A stretch of DNA of 64,000 nt from positions 1 through 64,000 of the forward strand of contig JAKSYS010000206.1 in assembly GCA_022925895.1 (NCBI GenBank), read 5' to 3'. The notes below the pieces were generated by a model. The model saw only the letters and a list, made by a program, of their open reading frames with translations, was not told where the DNA came from and did no database searches. Source of the stretch: Fragilaria crotonensis (lineage: Eukaryota; Bacillariophyta; Fragilariophyceae; Fragilariales; Fragilariaceae). Shown here piece by piece: positions 53,347-63,374 of this stretch. Made by a program: the position numbers and the translations under genes. Each line of letters begins with the position of its first letter. Positions within the stretch are counted from its first letter, which is position 1.

Positions 53347-55011
53347 ATGGGCAAATCGACGATGACGAAGCCAACATTCCATCCGGTGATGGAGCGATTA
53401 AGCTTAACCAAGGAGAACCGGGGAAAAAACCAATTCGCTGCTAGGGATATCTTAAATTACTTGTTGCAGAATAATGTGGTCAAGGAGGAGGATGTTCAGG
53501 GCGCTTATGACGAACTAAATTGTGCGTCAGCATCGAGCAACAAGACTGCGACAATCGTCAAATCCGAGGCTGTGGAACAACCGTCTCTGAACTATCATAG
53601 ATATCGTCATGTTGCGCTTCGATTTTATTATGATGGTGCCGAATACTCTGGTTTGGCTGAAAACATTGGGATGGAGACCGATCAGTCGGTAGAAAAGACT
53701 CTCTTTGCCGCCTTGAAGCGAACCCAATTTGTCGTCGCTCGCGAGTCCTGTGGCTACTCGCGTTGTGGTAGGACCGATCGTGGTGTCAGTTCTGCCGGAC
53801 AGGTTGTTGCGATGCAGCTCAAGAGTAACATTCCGCGACATGCCTCGTGGGATGAATCCGGCGATCGAGTGGTCGGAGACGACGAGCTCCCACGAAATGG
53901 GATCGAGACGATCCACATTTGGGTACCGCCGAAAAACGGATCTGGACCGCGCGTCAAAAAGGAAATTTCTGAATATTGCTATGACAAAATTCTTAACAAC
54001 GTGCTACCACCCACTATTCGCGTCATGGGGTGGTGCCCAGTATCTGCCGAGTTTTCAGCAAGGTTCTCTGCGACGACACGGACGTATCGTTACTTCTTCG
54101 TGAACAGGCCAAATTTGGATCTCGAGAAGATGCGAGAGGGATTGCAGCTTCTAAAAGGGAAACACGATTTCCGCAACTTCTGCAAAATGGATGTCGAGAA
54201 GGTCTACAACTTCGAGCGGCTCATCCACCACGTCGACTTAGTCACGAGTGGAAATGACGTTTGCTACTTTCAAATATCGGGGCAAGCTTTTTTGTGGCAT
54301 CAGATTCGATGCATTGTGTCAATCCTTTTCATGATTGGTCGAGGACTAGAGGAGCCAAGCGTGGTCTCCGAATTGTTGAACGTTGAAAAACATCCTGGGA
54401 AACCAAGCTACCCTTTGGCGCCGGAAAGGCCATTGGTTCTTCACCATTGTGGGTTCCATGACTTGCGAGTAGGGCATACAGCTCACAATATGTGGTCAAC
54501 CCACTGTGAACTGGAGCGACAATGGGAAGAATTGGTCTTGGCAGCGGCACGTATTCGCAACTGTATCGAGAGCATGCACGAGATGGACGTCATGCACATT
54601 GACTTAGTTACGTTCGCCCGTTTGAAGATACAAGAACGTTTCAAGAAGCAACACAACCGCTGCACACAGATGAAGGAGGGGTTGGAAAAGCTGCTGGAGA
54701 CATTAACCGACGGGTTGGTTTCAGTGGCCTCGGTAAACGATTCGCGATTGCTTATTTCTTGGAAGGATGCACTCGGCTGGCTTAAAACCAAGCAGCTTGT
54801 GCCGTCCCCTGAAGGCGCGAGAGAAACTGCACACATTCCATTGATTCAACGACATATGGGGACCACTTACGAGGAAAAGATTGCTGCTCTGTCGAATTCT
54901 AAGCGCCGCCACGCTCGCTACGACGATAATGTGATCAAGAAGCGCAAGACAAAAGAGGAAGACGCGGCGTTTTATGTCCACATGACTAAGCAGGGAGGTA
55001 GCGCAATGTAG
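53347..55011 (+). CDS. PUS3: tRNA pseudouridine(38/39) synthase, PUS3/Deg1 type
   Basis: The enzyme converts uridine 38/39 in the tRNA anticodon arm to pseudouridine. It is one frame of 554 residues from the ATG at 53,347. The TruA-type core shows RHVALRFYYDGAEYSGLAEN, then CGYSRCGRTDRGVSSAGQV with the catalytic Asp at about residue 144. Later come YCYDKILNNVLPPTIRVMGW, ARFSATTRTYRYFF, GKHDFRNFCKMD and SGQAFLWHQIRCIVSILFMIGRGLE. The split RTDRGV and FCKMD blocks mark the PUS3 branch rather than PUS1. A helical N-terminal leader (1-80) and a long C-terminal tail with a basic KKRKTKEED segment suggest nuclear or cytoplasmic location. It has no introns. Confidence 0.93.
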   Translation: MGKSTMTKPTFHPVMERLSLTKENRGKNQFAARDILNYLLQNNVVKEEDVQGAYDELNCASASSNKTATIVKSEAVEQPSLNYHRYRHVALRFYYDGAEYSGLAENIGMETDQSVEKTLFAALKRTQFVVARESCGYSRCGRTDRGVSSAGQVVAMQLKSNIPRHASWDESGDRVVGDDELPRNGIETIHIWVPPKNGSGPRVKKEISEYCYDKILNNVLPPTIRVMGWCPVSAEFSARFSATTRTYRYFFVNRPNLDLEKMREGLQLLKGKHDFRNFCKMDVEKVYNFERLIHHVDLVTSGNDVCYFQISGQAFLWHQIRCIVSILFMIGRGLEEPSVVSELLNVEKHPGKPSYPLAPERPLVLHHCGFHDLRVGHTAHNMWSTHCELERQWEELVLAAARIRNCIESMHEMDVMHIDLVTFARLKIQERFKKQHNRCTQMKEGLEKLLETLTDGLVSVASVNDSRLLISWKDALGWLKTKQLVPSPEGARETAHIPLIQRHMGTTYEEKIAALSNSKRRHARYDDNVIKKRKTKEEDAAFYVHMTKQGGSAM

Positions 55012-55215
55012 CTTTAATGGCCTACGCTAATGTCGTTCACTGTTGTACAAGACTGATGAAATATCCTATGATCTAGGTCAACGATGATGCTACTCAGTCG
55101 ACCGTTCATTTGCAGCACATCCCACAACGTACACGCCAAGACCTCCACTCGAGGGCTGCCACTGGGTCCTGGTGCAGTCTGACAATTTGGTGAGGCAATG
55201 GTCGCTTCATTATTT

Positions 55216-56197
55216 TTAACTGCCACGATAAGTGGAAAAACTCCATGGGCTAACAAGTAGGGGGACATGGTAGTGATCGTCGGGATTGTCAATACCAAAA
55301 TGAATCGGAATCTCATCCAAGAATGGTGTGCCTGAGAAAAAGGTACCCTTGGCAGCAAAATAGTCGGCAGCGAAAAATGTAAGCTTATACGTCCCCACCG
55401 TGAACTCAATGCCACCCTTGAGAGCAGGTCCCCCCTCAAGGCGACCATCGTTGTTCGTGATGTATTCCGCTATGAAACCAGCCTTTTCTTTGGGAGAGAG
55501 GCGATGAAGATGAATTCTCATTTTGCCCGCTGGAATGATGTGAGAAAGGAACGTTTTATTGCAAACGAGGTTTGTCGGAACTGGCAGTGGAAGAATGCTG
55601 CGTACCTGGGCAACCATTTGCAGTATCGAGGACATGACAGGTAAGGAATCCATTGGCATCATCAGTGCTAATGGCAGCTAACAGCCGCATCCAAGCAATC
55701 TTATGCACTTGCGATAATGCGTTCACAAACTCATTTTCAATGGAATTCGAAAGTCGACCCTCCAAGGCTGCCAATACCGTAAACTTGGTTGCGTTACGCA
55801 CGGCAAGGATAAAGGGGAAACCAAACTTGGTGCGGTATCCCGAATTCGCCTTTGAGAACCTCTCCAGTTCATGATCAGAGAGAGACTGCAACCCGGCCCT
55901 CGACTGTTCTTCCTGGCTCGCAGCTGTCAGTTCCTTAATCTTGCCTACTTTCTCACAGAGATCTGGATGTGCACGAAGCAGCTCCATTTTGCGTTCCATG
56001 GTTGTGCCGTCAACGATGGCCTTCATGGCACCTGCAAGTTGAGAAACAGTTTCAAAGGATGCTAGTCCGATTCCATCACTTCCGTCAACAAGCTCCTCCG
56101 CCACCCAAGGAGAATGCTCGTAAATCCCTTCAAGAAAACTGATGATTTCCGCATCTGCCTTGCAGACTAACTCCTTGACTGAGGGCTTTCCTGACAT
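55216..56197 (-). CDS. Bifunctional OHCU decarboxylase / 5-hydroxyisourate hydrolase (allantoin synthase)
   Basis: Urate catabolism after uricase: HIU hydrolase opens 5-hydroxyisourate, and OHCU decarboxylase yields S-allantoin. Exon 1 (55,606-56,197) starts MSGKPSVKEL. It carries the OHCU domain with ELLRAHPDLCEKVG (catalytic HPDL), SRAGLQSLSDHELERF and YRTKFGFPFILAVR, then the start of the transthyretin-like domain, FLTCHVLDTANGCPA. An intron of 76 nt (55,530-55,605, GTACGC...TCCAG) splits codon phase 1. Exon 2 carries GKMRIHLHRLSPKEK, TYKLTFFAADYFAAKG, the DHYHVPLLVSPWSFSTYRGS end with the diagnostic YRGS, and the stop. The total is 301 residues. The OHCU-HIUH order is that of plant allantoin synthase. 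A start at MRTPSQ is not an ATG. No C-terminal peroxisome signal is visible. Confidence 0.92.
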
Positions 56198-57366
56198 AGA
56201 GGGCGAGGTGACAAGAAGTCCCGGTACCTGATGGTAAGAATTAGCTTTTATCTGTGATGGTGTGCGCAACGAGGATGTTCTGTGATCAAGGGAGTATCAC
56301 ACTCCTGGAGCACTAGTAGCATGCTTCATGTTGATATGCACATGTCCTCTATTAGGGGATTGATTGCCAGTGCCGTATGACATATTCATATGGTAACTAA
56401 AAGGAGTGGGAGTACAGTAAAATTCTACTCGAGTCTCCAGTCTACCGTAACAAGTTTCGCTACTCTACGACTCGTATGACATATTTGTAGCCATTGCTCG
56501 GAGAGCATGACACGGCCAGGTGTACTGTAGTACGCATTGAATTTGTACCGGTACAGAAGTGCGAAAGACTCTAAAAAGCTTGCGTGCGTACGTTGGCCGT
56601 TGTTGGTGAACACGGAATACTCTAACAACAAGAAAACACACTCTCTGACAAAAATCGCACGCTGACATCCTTCAAGAAGGCCCGGTGTCAATTTAACGCT
56701 GATGTTGGTCTTTTCTATTTGAAAACAATCACCTGTGTCGGGAGGGCAGTACAAAAGGACGACCACTGAACTCACGCAAATGACTGGCAAAGAAAAGTGC
56801 CCTCCTTTTGGAGAACTACAAGTAATCCACACCACACAACGCAAGGTTTTGTAAGTGCCATCGAAATGTAAGTTTCTTTTTTCGCCGTCTCAAGCACACC
56901 GCGTCATTTCATTCAATCGTTATCCCCACATTGAGAGGACGAGGATACGTTCAACTCGGGAATTTCTCTGAATTATGAAGAATTGTCCACTGTTGCTTTC
57001 ATTTTGCTTGTGGTTCTTTGTTCGTCGTTGATTTTCGTAGTATTCTTTCGACAGTTGATTGTCGTGTCCCTTGTTCTTCGGTTATTCCTCCCTCGCGAGA
57101 TTCGTTCTTCCGGAGTAGTGACGTCACATTTTCTTAGTTGCAACTTTGCTGGGAGTGACGACGACGGTTAAAGAACGCGAAAGAACCTTTTCTCCGCCAC
57201 CCTGATTCATTCACGTCACATTACCAGGTCATGTCGCGATGCGATCTGGCCTCAATTGCCGTCTTCTTGTCGTAATCTACTCGAGTATCTTTGTTCTATG
57301 TGACGCTAATGTTTGTCTTAGAAGAGTTTCTGTGATCTTCTCTAGCTTCCGCAACATTCCGTCCTC
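56198..57366. other. Divergent spacer between urate gene and HSF 1
   Basis: This 1.17-kb region must contain both promoters. A 139-codon ORF at 56,425-56,844 (-) has no recognisable domain, and a 62-codon ORF at 56,983-57,171 may be an upstream ORF in the HSF leader. Neither is supported as a gene. Confidence 0.35.
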
Positions 57367-59216
57367 ATGATCGCGCCTACGACTGGGAATGCCCAGAGTT
57401 CGACTCTAACGCTTTCACACTCATCGGCGACTTCATCGATCGGTGCACATCGTGGTGTGGATGCGTCTAATGCGGATCCTTCCCAGCAAAGCACGTCTCC
57501 CGGGCCGGACTCTGACGATCACGATGATCATGACTTGTCTGATGAGAACAACATGTCTGGAGGTGGTGTGAATGGTGCAAGAAGTCCGCATCACCCGATT
57601 GCGGAGTTCTTGTACCAGCTGACGAAGATGCTAACCGAAAACAACAACGAAATTGTGGAGTGGACGAACGGAAAAATCAGGGTACATCACCCCGACCGCT
57701 TGGAAGGCGAGGTCCTTCACAAGTACTTTCGCCACTCTAAGTTTGCCTCATTTCAGCGTCAACTCAACTATTTCGGATTCAGAAAGATCGCTGGAAAGGG
57801 AAAAATGTCGCCATGCTCCTACGTGAACGATTCCGCAACTACCGACCTGCGAAGCCTTTTGAGGATCAAAGAAAGACGAACGGCTCCGCTGCCCGCAAGG
57901 CAGCGATGGCGCAGCGTACTGCTACCGTGAGTGCGCATGGCCAAATGGGGATGGGGATTGGGCTTCACGGTGGCATGCAAATGCCTGTGGACATGTTCAC
58001 ACAGGCATACATGGGAAGCCACGGTGTTCAGCAGGGCCTTGGTATGTTTTCTGGAATGATGTTTTCCGATCCTCAACACCAGGCAGCTCTCCAGCAAGCC
58101 GCTGCGTTGCAACACCAAGCGCTTCAGAATTCGAGTCAGAATCAGCAACCCATGATTGACAGCATGTATATGCCAGGTCAAAAACAGACTTCTCATGATG
58201 TGCACGGGCTCTCGAAAAAGGCTGGTCTTGCTGGCTCTCTTGAGCACTTGCAGCAGTTAAGTGCTGCTCGGAACTCTGCCTTGAACCTTGCTAGCTTCGG
58301 CTGGACTCCAGGTTCCGTGGCGTCGATGAATTCACTCTTCGCTCCATCACCTGCGCCGCAAAGTGCATCTATGCCCATGCCGCCTCCGGCGGTACCGTCC
58401 ATGCCTGCCACGGTAGCGATGAACGCCACTGCCGCCGCGAACGCTGCCGCGTCTAATCAGGGTACCAATGTTTTCGAATCCAACGTAGCGTTGAATGCGC
58501 TCGTTGGAAACAACAATACTACTGGGGACGCGAAGCCTGGACAGAACGCATCGGCACCCAGTTATTCGGGAGGACCTTCTTCAGGCCAAGCGCCAGGACC
58601 GGCCCCAGGTCCATATCCTGGGGGAGGACCTATGCAGTACCCTGGGCTGACGATGCAACGGCTATCTAGCAGCAATCTGTTGAGAGGTCTGCCCTCCGCG
58701 GGAACGATGTTCCCTGACTCGCTAAGCAGTGTATCGCTGTCAGGCCTACTCCCAGGTATGGGGGGAATGAGCTCCAACAGATTGAATTCGATGTTGAGTT
58801 TGAGCAGCTTCTTGTCCCGCGACCCATCCATGGCTGATCTGTTGCCAGGAGCTTCCAATGTCAATTTGTCAAACCTCGGCGGGGGAGCTCAGTACGGCAA
58901 TGGTTACAATGCTAATGCTCCATACAGCAATGGATTCAATTCGGGTGGATTGGGAGGTACCACCTTAGTTCCACTCACTGGTGGCTCCTCGCAGTTCGAT
59001 TTCGCGGGAGCATCCGCCGCCTTGCAGAGTTTAGCGAATGCTGCAAACCCTGCAAGTGCGCTGCTGGGTGCTTTTACTGGACAGGCTTCTCAAAACACAA
59101 CTGCGAACGCGCCTGCTCCAAATGCTGCATCAAATCAGCAAGCGGGAGCTCCACTCGGTTTCGAACCGACCCCTATTCACGACATTGGTCGGAAGCGTCA
59201 AAAGTTTACTGCCTAG
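57367..59216 (+). CDS. Heat-shock transcription factor 1
   Basis: A nuclear DNA-binding activator. The start is [12 protein letters not shown]. The HSF domain runs from about residue 80 to 175: [40 protein letters not shown] and [23 protein letters not shown]. It ends with DLRSLLRIK, and the expected [11 protein letters not shown] follows in another frame. One missing A at AAA 57,868-57,870 restores it; no intron fits. The C-terminal 430 residues are rich in Gln, Ala, Ser, Pro, Gly and Met, an activation-type region, with no obvious coiled-coil trimerisation domain. The total is about 616 residues. A QKFTA end follows a basic patch. Confidence 0.88.
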
Positions 59217-60423
59217 CTAGGTCGAGATTATTCAGGTCGAATGTAATTAAGAATATCGAATGGAAAATGTAATCGCAAGCCTTGCTTCCTCCTCGGTCCG
59301 GTCCACACACGTCGTTGGTACCGATACTTAATCATTGTAGCCGTGTGTCTGAGATTGTATCCCGCCCCGCTATATGCAATCAAAATTTTGAAATCTGAGC
59401 AGCCGCATTTCCTTGTCAAGGTCATCGATGAGATCAAGACTTGACCGCTTGCCAGCAACGCACAAGACTGCTTTGCAAAACTTGCATGCTCTCCGTAGTT
59501 GATCATAGACCGATCAGTCCTTCTGGTAGATTCATTCAGCAGCACCAACATATTGTTCTGTATAAAATTGATTAGAGTGCTTCTTTTAGATCTCTTTTCT
59601 CTAGGTTCGTGCTGAATGGAGTCGGAGTACAACCCCTAACTCAGTATGTATCCAAGTAAAATGTTCTTGCTTTTTATCAATGCATTTGTCATAGGTATCG
59701 CCTTGTTGCTGATATCAAAGCCTTTTCGTAGTAGTAGTAGCAATTAAAGAATTAAAGCCAGCAGACTGAACCTTTCATGGCCCGGCTTCTCACTCACAAA
59801 TAAATGAGATACGCATACCTTGCACTGCGTCTGTAGCCCATACGTAGCTCAAGGCTCAAGTACCCGCAGTACAGTACTGGTAAAGTAGTGGAGACTGGAG
59901 TACACATTTCTTGGGTGTGCCAATACTCCAGTACAGTCCTGGAGTGCTGACGTACGGAGTACTGTAGTACAAGATCTACAAGTACCGGTAGAAGCTCGTG
60001 CTTCAGGACTCAAACCTATGTAATTTTACTACTAGTACCTGGTACTCAGTACAAGTACCGTGTACCCAATGAACCTTGAAGTTCGACTATACTGGTACTA
60101 CAGGATACAGGTATGGCATATTGGTTCTGGTACACAGTACTGTGTACGCTCCGAATGGACGTTCGTACAGTACTGGCGTACTCAGTACTGTAGTACTCCA
60201 CTATCGCCATGAATCCATTCTGCATCCTCCAAGTGCCTTGTACTCGGTTATCTATATGCGGTAGAAACAACCCACGCTCCGCGAGACCACCACACCCTTT
60301 CAGTCTTTCAGATGACCAGGTCGTCGTAGAGTAACAGATGCTGTCTTGAGTCCTCACCACATTCCCACCTTTACTCGTAGAGCGTTGAAGAAATCTAGTA
60401 AAGCTCCAATCGTTGCGTTACAA
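59217..60423. other. Spacer downstream of HSF 1, GTAC-rich
   Basis: No gene is supported. The right part (59,860-60,200) is crowded with AGTACTGTAGTAC-like palindromes. The methyltransferase-fusion promoter lies at the right end. The frame of that gene is open to 60,346, but the first ATG is at 60,424. Confidence 0.4.
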
Positions 60424-61629
60424 ATGGAAGAGAAATTGAAAGAGCTTGGAGATCCTTCTGGGAAACAGTCATCAGAATACTGGGACGAGTGGTTCAACGT
60501 GGTATGCGCAGAAAGCCATCGCCCTTTTGAATGGTACTGCGATGTTGATGAGGTTGCTCGGCTGCTCTGTTATCACTTACCACCGTCAATGTCTTCCGGT
60601 GGACGTATGATTCACCCAGGGTCTGGAAACTCTCGGGTACCAGTCAGGCTACGAAACGACTTTGGCTTTCCACACAAGCATGTGGTCGTTGACATCTCAA
60701 GTGTTGCGCTGGAGGAAATGAGAAGTGTTCATGATCAGAACGTGTCAGCAGCCGACAATGAAATCGAGTATCTTCTTGGCGATGTCCTAGAACCACCGCT
60801 GCCACTAGAAGGCGGCATGTTTGATGTTTGGCTGGACAAGGGGCTTGTTGATGCCCTTTTCAATGATTCAAGTGACGACTGCCGCGCGCAATCGGACACT
60901 CTTTTCTCGGAGGCTTTCCGATTATTGCGATCCGCAACAGGCATGATATTGATCGTCACAATGGCAGAAGAACATTCCTTGAAACTCATTTTAAATGGTT
61001 TCTGGAGAGAACTTCAGTCACGATCAGCCTCCCTGCATGTGTGGGACCTTGAGCCTGTCAGTGGTGACATGCTACCGTTTGGCTTGGTTTTGCAGAGGAC
61101 TACGAGGGGGAATGAGGAATTGATCCTCAGCTGGCATCACAAAGATAAGCAGGTTGAAGAAGTGAAAGTCCACACGAGAACTATTGAATGCTTGCTCCAG
61201 GAAGTCTCAAGCCGATGTGAAACGTCTCGGGCAGATTTCAAGGAATTGCGAAAACAGCAGAATGACAAAACGCTTGCAACTATTGAAATCAAACCGTGGG
61301 ACAGTGCGACCGATCTGGAGGTGTTGAAAGATGCCATCGTCGGCACTAGATGGACTGTGCCTTCGACCGGAAGTCAAGGAGACCAGCGTGCCATCGACCC
61401 AGACTGGCGGACGCATGACTACAAGGTGGTTCCCATCGGATATGGAATCAGTAAACTTGTCCTGCAATGCACTGTCAACTCGGATGATCTCGATGTTCTA
61501 GTTGATGCGATAAAGGAATGGGAGGGGATTCCATCCATCGAAGATGGAGTTCAGTCTGTCGACATAGATTGGAATAAGTCAGTCCGGATAGCTGCGTTCC
61601 CTGGGATAGCAATCTCTAAGTCAAAGTAG
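60424..61629 (+). CDS. METTL13-like methyltransferase fused to eEF1B guanine-nucleotide-exchange domain
   Basis: The protein has 401 residues from the ATG at 60,424 (MEEKLKELGDPSGKQ). The N-terminal part is a class I SAM methyltransferase of the METTL13/EEF1AKNMT group: YWDEWFN, motif I variant HPGSGNSRVPVRL at 64-76, and FDVWLDKGLVDAL at 133-145, close to the FDxVLDKGTLDAL signature. The C-terminal part (about 283-401) reads LATIEIKPWDSATDLEVL, HDYKVVPIGYGISKLVLQC and EGVQSVDIDWNKS near the end. This matches the EF1_GNE domain of eEF1B beta/delta (KPWD; VP.GYGI.KL; VQS.D). METTL13 methylates eEF1A, and eEF1B exchanges its nucleotide, so both domains have eEF1A as partner. A long helix links the domains. 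The terminus after the usual domain end adds AAFPGIAISKSK. The frame is unbroken, so a genuine fusion is likely. Confidence 0.85.
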   Translation: MEEKLKELGDPSGKQSSEYWDEWFNVVCAESHRPFEWYCDVDEVARLLCYHLPPSMSSGGRMIHPGSGNSRVPVRLRNDFGFPHKHVVVDISSVALEEMRSVHDQNVSAADNEIEYLLGDVLEPPLPLEGGMFDVWLDKGLVDALFNDSSDDCRAQSDTLFSEAFRLLRSATGMILIVTMAEEHSLKLILNGFWRELQSRSASLHVWDLEPVSGDMLPFGLVLQRTTRGNEELILSWHHKDKQVEEVKVHTRTIECLLQEVSSRCETSRADFKELRKQQNDKTLATIEIKPWDSATDLEVLKDAIVGTRWTVPSTGSQGDQRAIDPDWRTHDYKVVPIGYGISKLVLQCTVNSDDLDVLVDAIKEWEGIPSIEDGVQSVDIDWNKSVRIAAFPGIAISKSK

Positions 61630-61675
61630 TGCTCACACGATGGTATATGTTCGAGCGATAAAGTTATACTTCATA

Positions 61676-63374
61676 CTAGCCACCCAAGTTGGGTAAATCG
61701 AAATCTTGTGACGAATTGGGAAAGTCAACAAAAGACAAAAAGTGCGGATCGCCTGTTCCTTGCATCTCGCTCACAGGCGTTGGCTCGATCGGGTCGAGCA
61801 TTGCAAGATCAACTAATGATGAATCCCTACTCAGCATTTGATAGCATTGCATGTCGTCGGGAGCATTCCTCAACGAGTTCTTGAAGTTATTGCTCAACTC
61901 TGAAAGACTCGTTTGCACATCCATCCCAAGCTGATGTGGGTCCTTAAACGTGAAGTCCGGCGTAGCCGACGAAATTGTTGACACTGTTGTAGTATTTTCC
62001 TTCTTTGGAGGAGCTGCTAATGATTTGCCAGCAATGCTGGCATAGCCGTGGCGAATCCCTCTTCCAACAGCTGATCGAGCAAGAGCGATATGCGAATTGT
62101 TGGCTGGCACTCCGATACCAACTGGACTCTTCAGCAACCCGCCTACTTGATGAGTGATTCCCTTCCCTGTCACAATCTTAGGCACATTCGAACTTTTCAC
62201 AACAGGGTCACTCGTGGAGCGCTGTAGAATGTCCGCTAGAACTGGGTTCACTTGAGGTGTAGCAGCGACAGAACTGTCACCCGCCGATTCAGCGCGTTCT
62301 CGTTTCTTTGATCCTTTCTCTCGTGCTGTTGTAGGAGTCGTCTTGCGCTGGAGATAAATGTGAGATAATGATTACCCTTGCATACCAGCACAACACATTA
62401 GCAGGCGAAAACAGTACGTACTTTGATCAGGAGCAGGCTCTCAACTCTGGTGATGCTGCGTCGTTAACGTAGGAACAAGGTGCCATCTTTCCCTTGCCGG
62501 CGAGCTGAAAGCCAAAATAGTTCAGTTGCCGCTGAAAAGAGGCGAACTTTGAGTGGCGAAAGTATTTGTGAAGAACCTCGTTTGCCAACCGATGCGGATT
62601 ATGCACTTCTATCCTGCTGTTGGACCACTCAATAACTTCCCGGTTGTCATCTGTTAGCATCTTGGATAACTGATACAAAAACTCGGCTACGCCACTACTC
62701 GCTGGCGCTGCATCCGAAGCAGGGGTAACGTCAGCAGTAGATGACGTTTTCGATGGAACCAACGTTGCTGCGTGTGAAATAGCCATTTCAGATTCGACTG
62801 GATTTTGTAAGGAAAGGGGATTAGGAACACGACCGATACAATCGGATACGCAATCTATTCCAGATGCGATGGGCGGCGAGCTATGCAACAGCTGAGTGAC
62901 CGATGAAGCAGTTGATGTCCAGTTTTGAGTTAAATTGTCAACTGGACTTGCAAATGTGCCGTCAACTCGAGTTGCGGGCGACTGTGAGCTCTGCAACTGG
63001 TCCTCGACGGTGTGAGGAACTGTTAACACGTTTTCAGCAATATTGTCAGCAACGACGGTGGTATTAGATGTCCCGACAATTTGAGTTGTGGAGGATGGTG
63101 AGCTCCGCAAATGCTGGCTGACAGAGGAAGGAATTGATGCCACATTCTGATTTGAATTGTCTGCATGTCGGGTAGGATCTGATGTGCCGTCAACTCTAGT
63201 GGTGCTGGATGATGAGCTCTGCAACTGACGGGTTACTTGTGAAGGAATTGATGTAAAGTTTTGAGATGAATGCTGTGGCGCGCTTGCGGTGAAGGAATCC
63301 AGCGATGATGTGGATGATACCGCGGCAACAGGCCTGTGGATGCCTTCATTTTCGTTTGTGTTTGTGTTCGCCAT
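61676..63374 (-). CDS. Heat-shock transcription factor 2
   Basis: The start is [15 protein letters not shown] at 63,374. A 220-residue Ser/Thr/Gln-rich leader contains imperfect repeats ([23 protein letters not shown]). The HSF domain follows: [40 protein letters not shown], and [22 protein letters not shown]. Its end, SPELRA, breaks; one missing C at GG 62,436-62,437 (+) gives RALLLIK, ending at a GTACGT donor. The 74-nt intron is 62,348-62,421, and exon 2 starts [20 protein letters not shown]. The total is about 541 residues. The C-terminus is acidic with [21 protein letters not shown], a likely activation motif. It is convergent with the METTL13-like fusion. Confidence 0.85.

Noticed and set aside
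56425-56844. 139-codon ORF between the urate gene and HSF 1
   Set aside because: Lies in a promoter region, lacks recognisable motifs and overlaps GTAC-rich sequence.
57860-57900. Intron at the end of the HSF 1 DNA-binding domain
   Set aside because: No GT-AG pair of sensible length joins the two frames; a single missing A gives the expected protein. HSF 2 does have an intron near this point.
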